Below are positions 12,738-28,578 of a stretch of 64,000 nt of DNA, in pieces. The notes under the pieces were generated by a model. It worked only from the letters and a program-made list of their open reading frames with translations. It ran no database searches and was not told where the DNA came from. The stretch comes from Parapristionchus giblindavisi (Eukaryota > Nematoda > Chromadorea > Rhabditida > Diplogasteridae), in contig CALSFV010000103.1 in assembly GCA_943737045.1 (NCBI GenBank), positions 124,001 to 188,000 of the forward strand, in the 5' to 3' direction. Made by a program: the position numbers and the translations under genes. Every line of letters begins with the position of its first letter. Position 1 is the stretch's first letter.

Positions 12738-15700
12738 ATGCTGAGGGCTTTAAGATCATCTCAGGTTAGTTGATATGTCTGTTATTCTCTCATTCTATCT
12801 CGAGTCTCTTCTCTACGCACTCATTCTAACAATCAATAGTAGTATGAGGGGGAAGAAAAGAATCGAATAGACTGATTCTTCTATTCATAGTATAGTCTTC
12901 ATCTCTCTTCTATATATATTGTATATTGTGATTGAATATGAATATAAGAAGGATATTTGAGTGTGGCCTTTCATTGGCAAAGAGAAGTGTGTCATCTGAA
13001 GCATCATTCCAAACTAAGGAGTACAAACTACATAAACTAGATAGTGGACCTTCTACTCAGGTTTATCTTATAATATATATTTATATATGCATTCTTCTCA
13101 GACATGGTATATGGTTATCCCTTGGGATAGACCCACCCGCAAAAATTTGCCTTTCATGGGTACCCACCCGCAAAATTGGACAATAAATTGACAATTTTCT
13201 TGAAATTTTCTCGATTTTGTGGAACCCTCATGCGTTTTTATCTCAAAATCGGGTTACCCACACGCGTTTTTGGCACAAAATCTAGGTAACCACACGCATT
13301 TGAAGGGTCTGGGATATTGATAGACCATCACTGATTCTTCTGATAAATATATAAGAAGTTTATGATTAACATATGATCTTTGTTCATTGATATTCAATAT
13401 AACTCCTTACAGGTTTCAGTAACTCGTGAAGATGCTCTTAAATTCTATCAACAAATGCAAGTGAGTGCTTTCTATTGAGATGCTCATTATTCCAAGATTT
13501 AAAAATATTAATGTTTATTTGGTAAGAATGAAAAGATAATAGAGTGAATGGAGTGTACTCATAAATATGGCTAAGATGATAAATTGTACAATAGAACTTA
13601 TAACTTGGAAGCATGATACATTTATTAGGCAAAGAGATCCATAAATTATCTGTTAATTTAATAATGACAATATTAAAATAAATAAATAAATTATCAATAT
13701 ACTGACTTGCAATTTTTTATTTATATTTTTTCCTACATGATATCTATATAGCTTATCCGTCGTATGGAATCAGCAGCTGGTAATCTATATAAAGAAAAGA
13801 AGATTAGAGGATTCTGTCATCTATACTCTGGTCAAGTTAGTCATTATATCATTTATATTCATGATAGGGGTATGGTGTAGGAGGGGGAACATTTCTACAT
13901 CGTTTTTGCTATTTTACGAAATGTTTCATGAAATTCCGAGTGTGCTAAAAAATTTATTGAATCCTGATCCATTTCCATTCATATTCATTTATTAATTGAT
14001 ATAATCATTTATTTGATATTGATTTTGAAGAACACGGACGATATTAATATTAGATATGGATGTACTCTGTAGTACTTTAATTGACCGATGTAAATCAGAT
14101 GTAGATGATGCTGTAGAATGATGTAGATGTAAACCGTTTTCCGGGAAAATGTGACGTCATTAGCGTAGGCGGAAGCGTTTTCCAAAAAGCCTCCGCCTAT
14201 GCTAATGGCGTCGCATTTTCCCGGAAAACGGTTTTCCGTTGTTCATGCATCAGATGTAATGTAAGATTAGTTTGGTTGTATGGTAAAAGTATTATATAGT
14301 TGTAATATTGTATTTTTGATGAATGGAGGTATTATATTTAGGAGGCATGTGCAGTAGGAATCAAAGGAGCAATGACAGAAGGAGATGCTGTCATAACAGC
14401 ATATAGATGTCATGGATGGACTTATCTATTAGGATCTACTCCTACTCAAGTACTTTCTGAACTTACTGGTATATTCTTTATATATATTTAATCTATCTCC
14501 ATATTAGTCTATTATTTTCATAGTTTAGAGATATATCTAACGGAGTCATTGAACTTTGATTTTTTAAACTAGCTTTTTTTCTCATATAAATTGGTTTTTG
14601 GGAATTTAATATAGATAGATATTGATTGTATTATATGAAAGATATGATTTAGGTCGTATATCTGGTAATGTTCATGGTAAAGGAGGATCAATGCATATGT
14701 ATACTGATTGTTTCTATGGTGGTAATGGTATAGTTGGAGCTCAACAACCATTGGGAGCTGGTATTGCATTTGCTATGAAATATAGAGGACAGAATAATGT
14801 TTGTGTTACTCTGTAAGTATTCATTCATTCATTCATTCATCATCATTCTTCATATTATAGATATGGAGATGGAGCTGCTAATCAAGGTCAATTATTCGAA
14901 GCTGCTAATATGGCTAAACTATGGAATCTTCCTGTTATATTTGTATGTGAGAATAATGGATTCGGAATGGGAACAGCTGTTGAAAGAAGTTCAGCTTCAA
15001 CTGAATATTATACAAGAGGAGATTATGTACCTGGTATATGGATTGATGGAATGGATGTATTAGCTGTTAGAGAAGCATTTAGGTATATCTTTATCTATTC
15101 ATTTATTCGTATCTATCTATATATGATATTTAGATGGAGTAAAGAGTATTGTGATTCTGGTCGTGGTCCTCTCATGATTGAAATGGCTACTTATCGTTAT
15201 TCTGGTCATTCTATGTCTGATCCTGGTACTAGTTACCGTACTCGCGATGAAATCCAACAGGTATCGTACATATTGTTATACTCACACAGAAAATTCTCTT
15301 AAATATAAGAAATTGAAATAAGAAATTGATTACTTACAATACGTTCTCCGAAATTGAATTTCTTACTTTTTATAAGTGATTCAATTTCTTATAGCCGTAA
15401 GAAAATGATTTCTTATAAAATATAAGAAATCTATTTCTTATTCATCGCTACGATATTTTTAAGAATTCAATTTCTTATATTTTTTCCCTGACCACTACAG
15501 AATATATTATTGATATATTAATACTGATATTTCTGCTGCTTTGTATATACTTATTCCAATTCTAGAAATGAAAACACTTTATGTGAATAGGGCATATCAA
15601 GATAAAAGGAACTATAACATCACATGGAATACAAAAACGTAACTGATTTGGGGAGAACGAAGACAAATGAACTGATAAAGCAAATAATATGGGATTATAC

Positions 15701-17643
15701 TTCAACCATGCTATCTTCTTCATCAATATCTTCGTGTGAGATATCGAAGATGTCCATTCTCTTCAATATCATACTCAACAGTAACAGGAACTTCATTACA
15801 TATTAAAACGGCTACTCCCTCAGAGATTGAAGATGCCACTGTGAAATGATTCACGTATTTAATTGAACACATAATTGGACGGCTCCTATACAATAATCGA
15901 AATACCTCCCTGAAACAATATCACTATCGATTAATAAACTAATTTAGGTAACAAACCTTCTCATCATCAGCATTGTTAGTGCTAGAGTTAGTGAGAACTA
16001 AAAAACCAATATCTCCATTTCCAGTAAAAGTTACTCCAGTCTACAATGTACATATGTATATAAATATTATGCTTTCATTTGAAATAAAAAAAGCCAACCT
16101 GCTTACAATTAGTGGCAGTAATATTAAGAGGGTTAGATGACATTGAAAGATCCTTGCAAGTCGTTTTAGAATTCCGCTGAAGGCATAGAGATTACTACAG
16201 AGTAATCCTGATCAGGGATACCAAGATGTTCCATATCGATATCAATCATTTTAACAGTAACATCCTATAAAATCATTTTATACTTGATTTACAAACATGT
16301 ACAGACATTAAATTACCTGAGTCTTGTCCCGCTTAGTGTCACAGAATGAAAAAATGTAGCATACTGGATCATGTAGGTATCGACGTTATTAGCGCACTTG
16401 AGAGCCCTACTCATGTTGATCAAGCTCATTCCAAGGTTGAAACTACGATCATGTCGATAAGTATCGAATAGACCCACCTGCAATGAAGCCCATTATGTGA
16501 ACAATGAGAACTGTTATACCTTGATAAACGAGAGCGACGTGGGATGAATCCTCGAAGACACATAGCCGATTCCGAGCAACAAAGGAGCATCAGATACTAG
16601 TTTCTTGATAGCTTCAACGGTCTTCTTCCTTGAGGGCTTGTGAAGGGCAGCATTAGCGAGCTTCTCTTCAAACATTTCGCAACTGTTCTGCAACAGATCT
16701 GTGTTATTCAACTAAATACGTAGTGAGTAGTTGCATGCTGTAAAATGGAACAGCAACGAGTATAACGAACAAGAAAACGATATGAAAACGACGTAGCAAC
16801 AGCAAGAAAAATAGATCTGTTTGAAGGACAAATTTTGCCGCAATGATTACCGTATACATTGTTGCGCATACCAAATAAGTAACACAACATTTGGATCATT
16901 AACTAACGTTATTCAAAAGTTAATGGAATTGATTGATAAAAAAAAACAAAATAAATACGAAAATAAATTAAATATAAGAAATTGAAAAAGTAAGAAAAAT
17001 AATAATTTCTCTTAAAAATAAGAAATTCAAAGGCAATTTTCTCAAATATAAGAAATATGAAGAATAAGAAATGTATTTCTGACATTAAAATCATCATACA
17101 TTTCTTATTTATAAGAAATTCGTATATAAGAAATTGATTTCTTATTGTAAACTCCGCCCCTTTCTTGTATTCTTTCTTAAAAATAAGAAATTTAAGGAAT
17201 AAGAAATTGAAAAATAAGAGAATTTTCTGTGTGAGTAGTATCAATCAATAATGGATTGATTGATATAGGTTCGTAAGACTCGTGATCCCATAACTGGATT
17301 CAAAGATAGAATTGTATCAGCTGGATTAGCTACTGAAGATGAACTTAAGAGTATTGATAAGGTATTATTATAATGATGAATATATTATATACTATAAGTA
17401 TTATATTATAGAAAGTACGATCTGAAGTAGATGAAGCAGTAACAACAGCAACAACAGATGGAGTTCTACCTCTTGAAGCATTATATACAGATATATATGC
17501 TAATACTCCTCCTCAAATGGTATTCATTTAAATCATTATCTATAATGTATATATGTATATAGATTCGTGGTGCCACTATTGATGAGACTGTTCCCCAACC
17601 ATTCTTAAGGACACAAGATCTTCTATCTGCAATGAAGAAATAG
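12738..17643 (+). CDS. pdha-1: Pyruvate dehydrogenase E1 component, alpha subunit (mitochondrial)
   Basis: This is the thiamine-diphosphate-dependent decarboxylase subunit that feeds pyruvate into acetyl-CoA. The start MLRALRSSQ (12738) with the next exon gives a basic presequence. Landmarks follow in order: [47 protein letters not shown], and the ThDP motif GDGAANQGQ ending in NN. The regulatory phosphorylation loop [16 protein letters not shown] keeps the phospho-serines targeted by PDH kinase. The C-terminus runs through [14 protein letters not shown] and [14 protein letters not shown] to LLSAMKK and TAG at 17641. Nothing is missing, so the gene looks functional. Three introns are enlarged by repeats: 13075-13412, 13838-14340, and 15262-17268 with the PCNA-bearing element. 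Confidence 0.95.
13110..13320. repeat. Repeat insertion in a PDH E1-alpha intron
   Basis: Locally GC-richer sequence with recurring ACCCACCCGCAAAA and GGTTACCCACACGC blocks and a GGGATAGACCC start. It resembles intronic repeat DNA and has no ORF. Its family and exact ends are not identified. Confidence 0.5.
14131..14234. mobile_element. Short hairpin MITE in a PDH E1-alpha intron
   Basis: AAACCGTTTTCCGGGAAAAT at the left pairs with its reverse complement at the right. The inner arms (GACGTCATTAGCGTAGGCGGA against TCCGCCTATGCTAATGGCGTC) also pair with two mismatches. The arms are about 45 bases with a short loop. Confidence 0.85.
15280..17236. mobile_element. DNA transposon-like element (1957 bases) with perfect 22-base terminal inverted repeats, carrying a PCNA copy
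   Basis: The left end 15280-15301 and right end 17215-17236 are exact inverted repeats beginning ACTCACACAGAAAATTC. Both subterminal regions (15302-15490 and 16960-17214) are rich in ATAAGAAATT-type motifs in opposing orientation, as in subterminal repeats that bind a transposase. The interior is not transposase-like; it holds a PCNA pseudogene on the minus strand. I find no clear target-site duplication. The element sits wholly inside one intron of PDH E1-alpha. Confidence 0.75.
15711..16675 (-). pseudogene. PCNA-derived pseudogene inside the transposon-like element
   Basis: PCNA is the sliding clamp of DNA replication. Homology runs nearly full length. The start is [18 protein letters not shown] (16675), followed by DSSHVALV in another frame, then [20 protein letters not shown] and KCANN. 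Next come [46 protein letters not shown] and [14 protein letters not shown]. The acidic tail EDIDEEDS is readable in a shifted frame. Introns with proper GT and AG ends remain (16476-16520, 16267-16316, 16045-16100 and 15910-15958), so this is a genomic and not a reverse-transcribed copy. At least four frameshifts are needed: before DSSHVALV, at the exon 1/2 join, before the CDTKRDKTQ segment, and before KDLS. The terminal exon keeps a long clean frame. It cannot make an intact clamp as it stands. Confidence 0.85.
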
Positions 17644-17892
17644 ATTCAATCTATGTACTTGATTCATTTATTATCCAATAGATATCATAATTGAGAGTAG
17701 TTTAATAAGAAATATGTCTTTGTTCTATTCTTTTCCCTCTTTGAATTGTAGTCGGAGTTATTTGTTTCTTGAATAGTATATGAGTAGCTCAAGTTAGATA
17801 TGACTATAATGAATAAAGAGGTAATAATAATGTATGTGTATTACATAATGAGAGTAATCCGGTTATTCTCGTATAGGGATGTATAGACATTG

Positions 17893-20800
17893 ATGACTTA
17901 TTCTATCTATTCCATGTTCACTATTTATATATTCTTTCTTTTTATACATATTGTTCATTCTTCATTCTTCTATTCATCTAATGATACAATATCATTAAAT
18001 TCATTATCTGGTTCTATTATACCTTCTATCTATCAATCGGGTATTCTTTCATTCACTTATTCCACATATATATCATCTTCTCAGGTTTGAATAATCTTAC
18101 AATATGGAATCTATTAGGTGGATTTATCAGAAGAAATAATGAAACATTTGATGATTACGATGAGATAACTAGTATTTTATCTAATAATATCCATCTATCC
18201 ATGGTTAACGGTAGTACTATTCAAAATGTTGTCATTAGTGTAAAAGGCGAAAGGTATTATCACTGATCTTTGATCTTTGAACTTTGATCTTTGCGTTCAG
18301 AGATCATTTAAATATTCATAAGGATATTCTACCTGAATGGGATATATTACTAAGAGTATTGAATATTACTGATTCAATTAAAGATTATGGTATTCTTTTT
18401 TTCTTTTTTTCAGATTTTCGATAATAAAACTTAATTTCAGAGAGTGTACGACCGTTAAAGAAAGAACAAAATGAATTGACCTTTGAATGGTCACTGGGTG
18501 ATCTTTGATCTTTGATCTTTCCGTTTATTCTTGAATAAATTATCTGGTATATAATAATTGTGTTGGTTAAGAGGGTAAATGGAGTTGAGAGGGTAAAGAG
18601 TTGCATAGTAGATAGATCCAGTCTATTCATAGTAATCATAACTAATGGAGATGGTCTATATAAGTAGATAGAATAAGTAATCTCAATTGTATTCAATGAC
18701 TTATTATCTCATTCTATTCATAATTCCTCTATTATCTTCTATACAAGGTTTGTCATTCCATTCTACTCAATCATATCTATCAACCTTTATCTTATGCCAT
18801 ATTATATTTCGTAACAAACAAACATAATTATCGAATCAACCAAAACAAAACGTCTATTTCACTTCACAAAAAAATTAGAATGCTATAATTTATAAAAATT
18901 TTTATTTTATTTATTTTTAAATATAAAATAAAATTAAGGATATTCTCGTACACATATAACATCTGTAAATAGTCTCATTCATAATGTTAAAGGAAGAGTT
19001 GCAAGTCTAATCAATCCAAGATCTTTCATACATCAACCAAATAATCCGTAAGACACAATTGATCTTTGATCTTTGATCTTTGATCTTTGATCTTTAGAGC
19101 TCCTGAATTTCTACAGAGGAAATATCATTCTCGAGCTGCAGCTACTGATTCATATCTAAGTCCAAAGGAGAACGATAGATATCGAATAGATAATAGAGAA
19201 AGAGTCAGAGATAGAGGAAGAATGAGAGGAAGAGAAAGAGGAAGAGGAAAAGATGATAGAATAAAGGAATTAGATAGAGATAATGATATAGGAAGAGGAA
19301 AAGGAATGAAACCTCCAATTGTTGAGGGGGATGTTAAAGTAATCAAAAGTATTGATGGAAAAGTTGAAGATAAGAAAGAAGATGAAGAAGATGATGAGAA
19401 AATGATGAAGAAGGACGAAGATATGATGATGATGAAAAAGGATGAAGAAGAAGAAATGGAAGAGATGATGAAAAAGAAGAAGAAGAAAAAAATAATGAAG
19501 AAGAAGATGGAGAAGGAAGAAGATGAAGAAGAAGAAGAAAATGATGAAGAAAAGGAAGAAAAGAAGAAAACTATGAAAAAGAAAATGGAGAAAATGAAAG
19601 AAGATGAAAAAGATTATGATGAAAATAAGGAAGATAAGGAAGAGAAAGAGGAAAAGGAAGAAAAAGAAATGAATGAAGACGAAATGGTAGGCAGTCATAA
19701 CATTTTAATATATCTTTTCGTTTTTAAATTAAAGAAAAAAAATAATAATTATTATTATTATCATTAAATATCGGTAAATCTTTCCTTAAGAAAATGATGG
19801 AAAAAATGAAAAAGAAGATGTTGAAGAAAGAAGATAAAACAGAAAAGAAAGAAGAAGAAGAAGAAGAGGATAAAGATATGGATTGCTATGATGATAATAG
19901 TGAGAATATGGAATCAACTACAACTACCATGTCTTCTTCTACTCAAGGTTATCAACATTTTCATGCAATTTTGTCATATGGCTATCTCTTTTTTTTGCAT
20001 TTGAAAAAAGGAGAAATCAAATTTGTGAAAAAAAGTGTAACCATTGGACACGACAGAGTTATTTTGATTGAAAATGAGAATGAACTATATTTTTTATGAT
20101 CAATTCAAAGTACATATCGATTTGATGATATCACAAAAACAATTTGTTAAAAAAAAGAAAAATATTGATTCGAAAAAAGAGGCAAAAATATTTCTATATT
20201 TCTAACCAAGAAAGCTAAAGATTAACAAAAAAGTTGTGAAAATTCTTCGTAATTCTTCGAAAGTGAGCCATTTTCAAAACTTTTTCCAATTGAATTTTTG
20301 AACAGCATTTTCTGAATTTTTCAAATTTTGAACACTTATAACTCGGAATCAATTTTAGAATGTTGAACATTATTAATAAATAATAATAATTTTGATTTTG
20401 TTTAAAGGAGAAGATATGTCAGATTGTGAAATGATGGACGAAATGAATAGTATGGATAATTCTACTACTACATCAACTACAATCATATCATCAACTACAA
20501 CTGTATCATATTATCCATTTGTTCATTCAATATATTGTTTATTCAGAAGAAGATGACGAAATGTATGAAGAAAAAGTGTAAGAAGATGAAAAGTGATGAT
20601 GCAAAAGGTTCGTCGTATCGACTTTTTCAAGTTTAATGAATATTACTTTTATAGATAAAACGGTTCTTCTTCATTCTCATTCCGGTATTATATATTATCT
20701 ATAATAATATTATATTTATTTTTTATTCAGTTAAATTTTCGGGCCCTTCATCTCAATCAATAATGTGTGTAACAGCGTTTGATCAACAACCTACTAAGTG

Positions 20801-20989
20801 CAAGTATGGTATTGATACTTAAATGATCTCTCTATTCATATCTATAAGATAAGAGATGAAAAAGATATGAATTGATTGAATGATAAAATGAATTAATTAT
20901 GATTAAGACAATGGGAAGAGGCAGGATTCTGTGATTCTGATGAAGCTACACGATATCTATGGTGTAAAAAGACATGTAATTGTAGTTAA
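17893..20989 (+). CDS. Secreted ShKT-domain protein with a long charged low-complexity middle
   Basis: The N-terminus (MTYSIYSMFTIYIFFLFIHI) is a signal peptide or membrane segment. The next exons encode NLTIWNLLGGFIRRNNETF and ILPEWDILLRVLNITDSI, a region I do not recognise. After RAAATDSYLSPK comes an R/G/D/E stretch (19190-19320) and a K/E/D/M-rich stretch (19330-19690 and 19790-19900), then threonine/serine-rich linkers. The last two exons form a six-cysteine ShKT module: MCVTAFDQQPTKC, then QWEEAGFCDSDEATRYLWC and KKTCNC, with TAA at 20987-20989. ShKT modules are common extracellular domains in nematodes. Several introns carry TTTGATC arrays; the one at 19048-19097 is almost nothing else. 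Whether all the charged exons are used is uncertain. Confidence 0.65.
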
Positions 20990-21110
20990 TGAAGGAATGA
21001 ATCATTATATTGTATTGAACAGTTCAACTTATACATTACACAATTCAATCTTCTTTCTTTCTCATATCATCTATTCTCTCTATACTCTTTATGTTATTCA
21101 ATTCATTGAA

Positions 21111-22872
21111 ATGGCTCAATTACTTCATCATCTCATTCAATTTCTTTCTATTCTCCATTTATCTTTATCATCATTTCATCCATCATTTCAATCATTTCTT
21201 ATTGATTATTATGGAGAAGATATATCATCTAGACTATCAAGAAAGGATTTAGGAAATAGAGGAAGTTTTGGTGGAACAAATAATGAATTAGGTTCAAGAG
21301 CAAGGTAAGAATATCATATGAATAATAAGTGAATAGATTATATTGAATAGTGAACAAGCAGTTGTTATTGTTCATGGAGTAACTAATTCAGCTGGATCAT
21401 TCAATAAGATTAGAGTTTATTTAGAATCACATGGACATCAAAAAGGTCATTTACATTTTTTGAATTATTCAAAAAAAAATTTTTTTGAATATATTCTCTT
21501 AATATCTAGGATCTGTATATGGTACTACATATGGAGATGCTGGAAAGACGAATGCTCTTATGGTGACTCTCAATTGTGATTATGTTAAACAAGTTCGTAA
21601 TAATTTGATCAATCGAAATTACATATGATTTCATTGTTAAGATTCGATTATTGATTCAATCTGTAGCAGCTTTCACGAAAAGAAAGATTGATGTATTAGC
21701 ATTTAGTTTAGGTGGACCAATTGCTAGAAAAGTAATATTGATATAATGAATGAAGAGATGAATAAATAAATGAATTAAGGCAATAATGGGAGGAACTTGT
21801 ATTGATACGTATGAGAATATTGGAATGAGTTTATCTCCTCTTATAGATACATTTGTATCAGGTTATCATATCTCTCTCTATATGTTCTCATTTATTCATT
21901 ACATTATAATATATTTAGTTGCTGGAGCCAATCAAGGTTCAGCTCTTTGTTTTCTTCCATTTCCTGGTATTTGTAATATTAATAATGGTCTTCATTGTAA
22001 TTCAGCCTTCATAAGAGATATCAATTCAAAGTATTCAATATTTTCATTCTTCGATTCAATTCTTTAATTGTATTAGATCTCGTTATGAGGGTGATTATAT
22101 CTTCTCTATATATTCACAACAAGATGATAAAGTAGGATATCGTAATAGTTGTGGAGGTATATCATCAAGAATATATGGACAAAATACTGAATTCATTGTA
22201 AGTCAAATAAAGAATTATTTCAGTCAATTATATAATCTCAAAATTCATTGACATCATTCGTTTCGTTCTCATTTTTCATTCTTTTAACTAAACAATCGAT
22301 ATTATTTTATTTATTAGAAGATATAATCATTGAGCATATCAGGGCTGTGCGAAAAAAATATTTCGAAAAAAATTCGAAAAATAAAAATAATTTTTTTTTA
22401 AATATTTCAAAAAAAAATTGAAAAATGAGAAATTTTTTTGGAAAATCCGAAAAATTCGAAAAAAATTTAAACTGTTTTTTCTATCGAATACATCAATTCG
22501 CTAAATTTTACTATCGATAAAATGTTAATGTCAAAATTGCAACTGTGTAATTCTAATTGAATCTGCTGATAAAATATACATATTTTACTCAAGCGAAAGC
22601 GCAAATCAGAAATTTTTGAAAATTTGTGCCTTCCTTTTTATGTAAAAATATTTTCCGTTTTTTTTTCGAATTTTTTTGAAAAAAATTTCGTCGAAAGTTT
22701 TTCGAGAAAACCCGAAAAAAACGAAAAAAAAACCGAAATCGAGAAACGAAAAATGCACAGCCCTACATATATAAACAGTAATAAATAAATTCAGAGAGGA
22801 GGAAATCATGATCATCTAATGTTCTCCACTGTTTCTCTTCAGAAAAATCTGATTACTCGACATTCTGCTTAA
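21111..22872 (+). CDS. Secreted class 2 (Lip2) lipase
   Basis: A triacylglycerol-lipase-like alpha/beta hydrolase of the nematode class 2 type. The start MAQLLHHLIQFLSILHLSLS (21111) is a signal peptide. Landmarks are VVIVHGVTNSAGSF (strand and oxyanion region), the nucleophile elbow LAFSLGGPIARK with serine, VAGANQGSALC, CNINNGLHCNSAFI, and YSQQDDKVGY with the acid. The last exon, 22792-22872, reads GGNHDHLMFSTVSLQKNLIT with the catalytic histidine, ending at TAA. The last intron (22201-22791) is enlarged by a hAT-type element. Without that splice the frame would end early at 22250, but the histidine motif in the distal exon supports splicing. The elbow is AxSxG and not GxSxG, as I would expect for this family. 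Confidence 0.85.
22340..22764. mobile_element. hAT-type non-autonomous element (copy 1) in the lipase's last intron
   Basis: Ends CAGGGCTGTGC and GCACAGCCCT are inverted repeats. The A/T-rich interior of TTCGAAAAA-type sequence matches, in reverse orientation, the element at 34815-35481. It carries no transposase. The target duplication is not clear at this copy. Confidence 0.75.
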
Positions 22873-23003
22873 TATTATTCGGTTGTAGACAATAAAAGAT
22901 ATTTCAATAATAACAATTTATGCATGTTACAATTATCTAATAGTATATTACCTAATAGTATAAAATGAGTTAGAACCCGTAATAATTATTAGTTTTGTCT
23001 ATC

Positions 23004-26532
<3,529 letters not shown>

Positions 26533-27179
26533 TCTTTCCCTGCAAATGAAAAGAGGAAGGTAATGTAGAAGAGTATGTGGTACTATGAAGAATGAATGGA
26601 GTAGAGAATAGAGATAGAGATAGAGAAGAGATAGTAGAGTCAATGAGATAGTACATGGTTGAATCGAAGAGAGTTTGATAAGAATCAATCATAGATATAG
26701 ACATATAGATAGAATAGATGAATATAATATGAGATGAACTATCCATCTTTACTCTATTTCATCTCGAGTTGACCTCATTCAATTCAAACTCATACACTTC
26801 TTATACTCATAATTTGACTTCCATCATTTCTTCATATTCTACCTCGTCTTTCTGTTCACATACACATATCGATTCATTCTCTCAATTCTAAAGGCTATCG
26901 GAACAAAAGTAACACAATTGAATTTGGAAATTTGTTTAACAATGACAGTAAGATTTTTAAAATTCGAGCGTTGACTTTTAAACTATTCACCGGCTGTCCT
27001 ATTTCACGGCCTGATGCAAAACGAATCTATCATTCTTGCAGCAAAACAAAATTGTTTTGAAACATAACTTATGTAGCATAAGACACATTTTTGTATTTCA
27101 TTTCGTTTATTAAATGTTTCGTTTTGTATATAACTTCATACTTGACGTGTATATGAGAAGGAATGAAAGTATGTTATAG
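26533..27179. promoter_or_regulatory. Divergent intergenic region between UGT and PP2C
   Basis: About 650 bases between two divergent starts, so it should hold both promoters. It is A/T-rich with no recognisable gene. The PP2C start follows GTTATAG. Confidence 0.5.
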
Positions 27180-28578
27180 ATGGCTGTGAAACACAAATCG
27201 TCATTCTCCCTTTATGATGATGAAGATCCAGAAGAACAAGAACCGATAGTGAAGAAAGTAAAAGAAGTGGAGAAGAATCTACCAACTCAATCATCTGTAT
27301 CACAAGAATCAATCGATACAAATGGAGAAGTAATCAAGTATAAGTGTAAGTATTATCAATAATAATATTAATGAATATAGTAGTGAATATTATCCAATTT
27401 GGCTCCAGACCCTTTGTTCTTCGTAATGGGTTGTCGTCGTGGAGAAAGAGATGAAATGGAGGATGCTCATATCTGTCTTCCTTCATTCAATACACATGAT
27501 CCTCAAATGTAGACAGTTATCATCAATATTATATTATGTATTATCTATTTAAGTGTAAGTCGATCATCACTATATGCCATACTTGATGGTCATGGAGGAT
27601 CTAGAGCTGCTACTTACTGTGCATCAAATATTCCTTCTACTCTTACTAAACTTGTATCACAATGTATGTTATTTCCTCATTTGAGATATCATTTTAGTAT
27701 ATTGTAGATAAAACATTGGAAGGATTGGAGAAGGGAATGAAGAAGATCAAAACTGAATTGTATAAGACCATGGATGATGGATTCCTGAAAGAAGCTAGAT
27801 CTAAGTAAGTCTTTCTTTGTATTATCATATATACTGTAACTTGTTACAGTAAACCAGCATGGAAGGATGGAACAACTGCGACTACTTTATATCTACTCAA
27901 TGATGTATTCTATGTAGGTAATATTGGAGATAGTAAGGTATCTTACTAATCTATTCATTCTTTCATACAATTATACCTTTTAGGCAATTGTATGTAGGAA
28001 GAAAGATGATAAAGAAGTGATAATAGAATTAACAGTCGATCATAATCCACTCAAATATGAAGAAAGACAACGGATTATGAAAGCTGGAGGTGTTGTTAAG
28101 TAAGTCTTTATCATATACTTCATCTATATATTCATTATATAGGAATGGACGTATCGATGGAATAATTGAAGTATCTCGATCAATAGGAGATGGTCAATTT
28201 AAGACAAGAGGAATTACTTGTCTACCTGATATGAAGAAGTTTACTCTAACTGAACATGACCAGTACGTTTATATTCAATAAATGAATCGATCATATTTAT
28301 CATTTATAGATTTATTCTTGTTGCATGTGATGGTCTATGGAAATCATTTACTAATGAAGAAGCTGTTCAATACATTTGGAAATTACTGAAAGATACTGAA
28401 AAGGTATAGACTCATTCATTTATTGATTATCTATAATTGATTATAGAAGGAAGATATAATGGTACGAGGGAAGAAAGCTCAATGGGAGGAAGTAGCATCT
28501 GAAATGGCTGCTGAAGCAGTTAGAAGAAGATGTGGAGATAATGTATCACTTCTTATTCTAGTTATTCATTCCATTTAA
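27180..28578 (+). CDS. PP2C-type Ser/Thr phosphatase, ILKAP-like
   Basis: A metal-dependent protein phosphatase. The N-terminus MAVKHKSSFSLYDDEDPEEQ is acidic and unstructured. The PP2C fold then shows its motifs in order: RRGERDEMEDAH (metal Asp region), LYAILDGHGGSRAATYC (metal-binding DGHGG), DGTTATTLYLLNDVFYVGNI with GDSKA, LTVDHNPLKYEERQRI, and IIEVSRSIGDGQFKTRG. The closing motifs are ILVACDGLWKSFTNEEAV (DG) and RRRCGDNVSLLILVI (the last metal-site GDN), before TAA at 28576. All catalytic aspartates are present. The order and spacing fit ILKAP-type phosphatases best; another PP2C class is possible. Confidence 0.88.

Noticed and set aside
15280..17236. A retroposed PCNA pseudogene
   Set aside because: Intron-like GT...AG gaps remain at plausible PCNA exon joins and there is no poly-A tail, so a DNA-level copy fits better.
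22225..22250. Lipase ending at the first in-frame stop after 22200
   Set aside because: Splicing to 22792 restores the catalytic histidine motif NHDHLMFSTVSLQ; the early stop lies in the intron enlarged by the hAT element.
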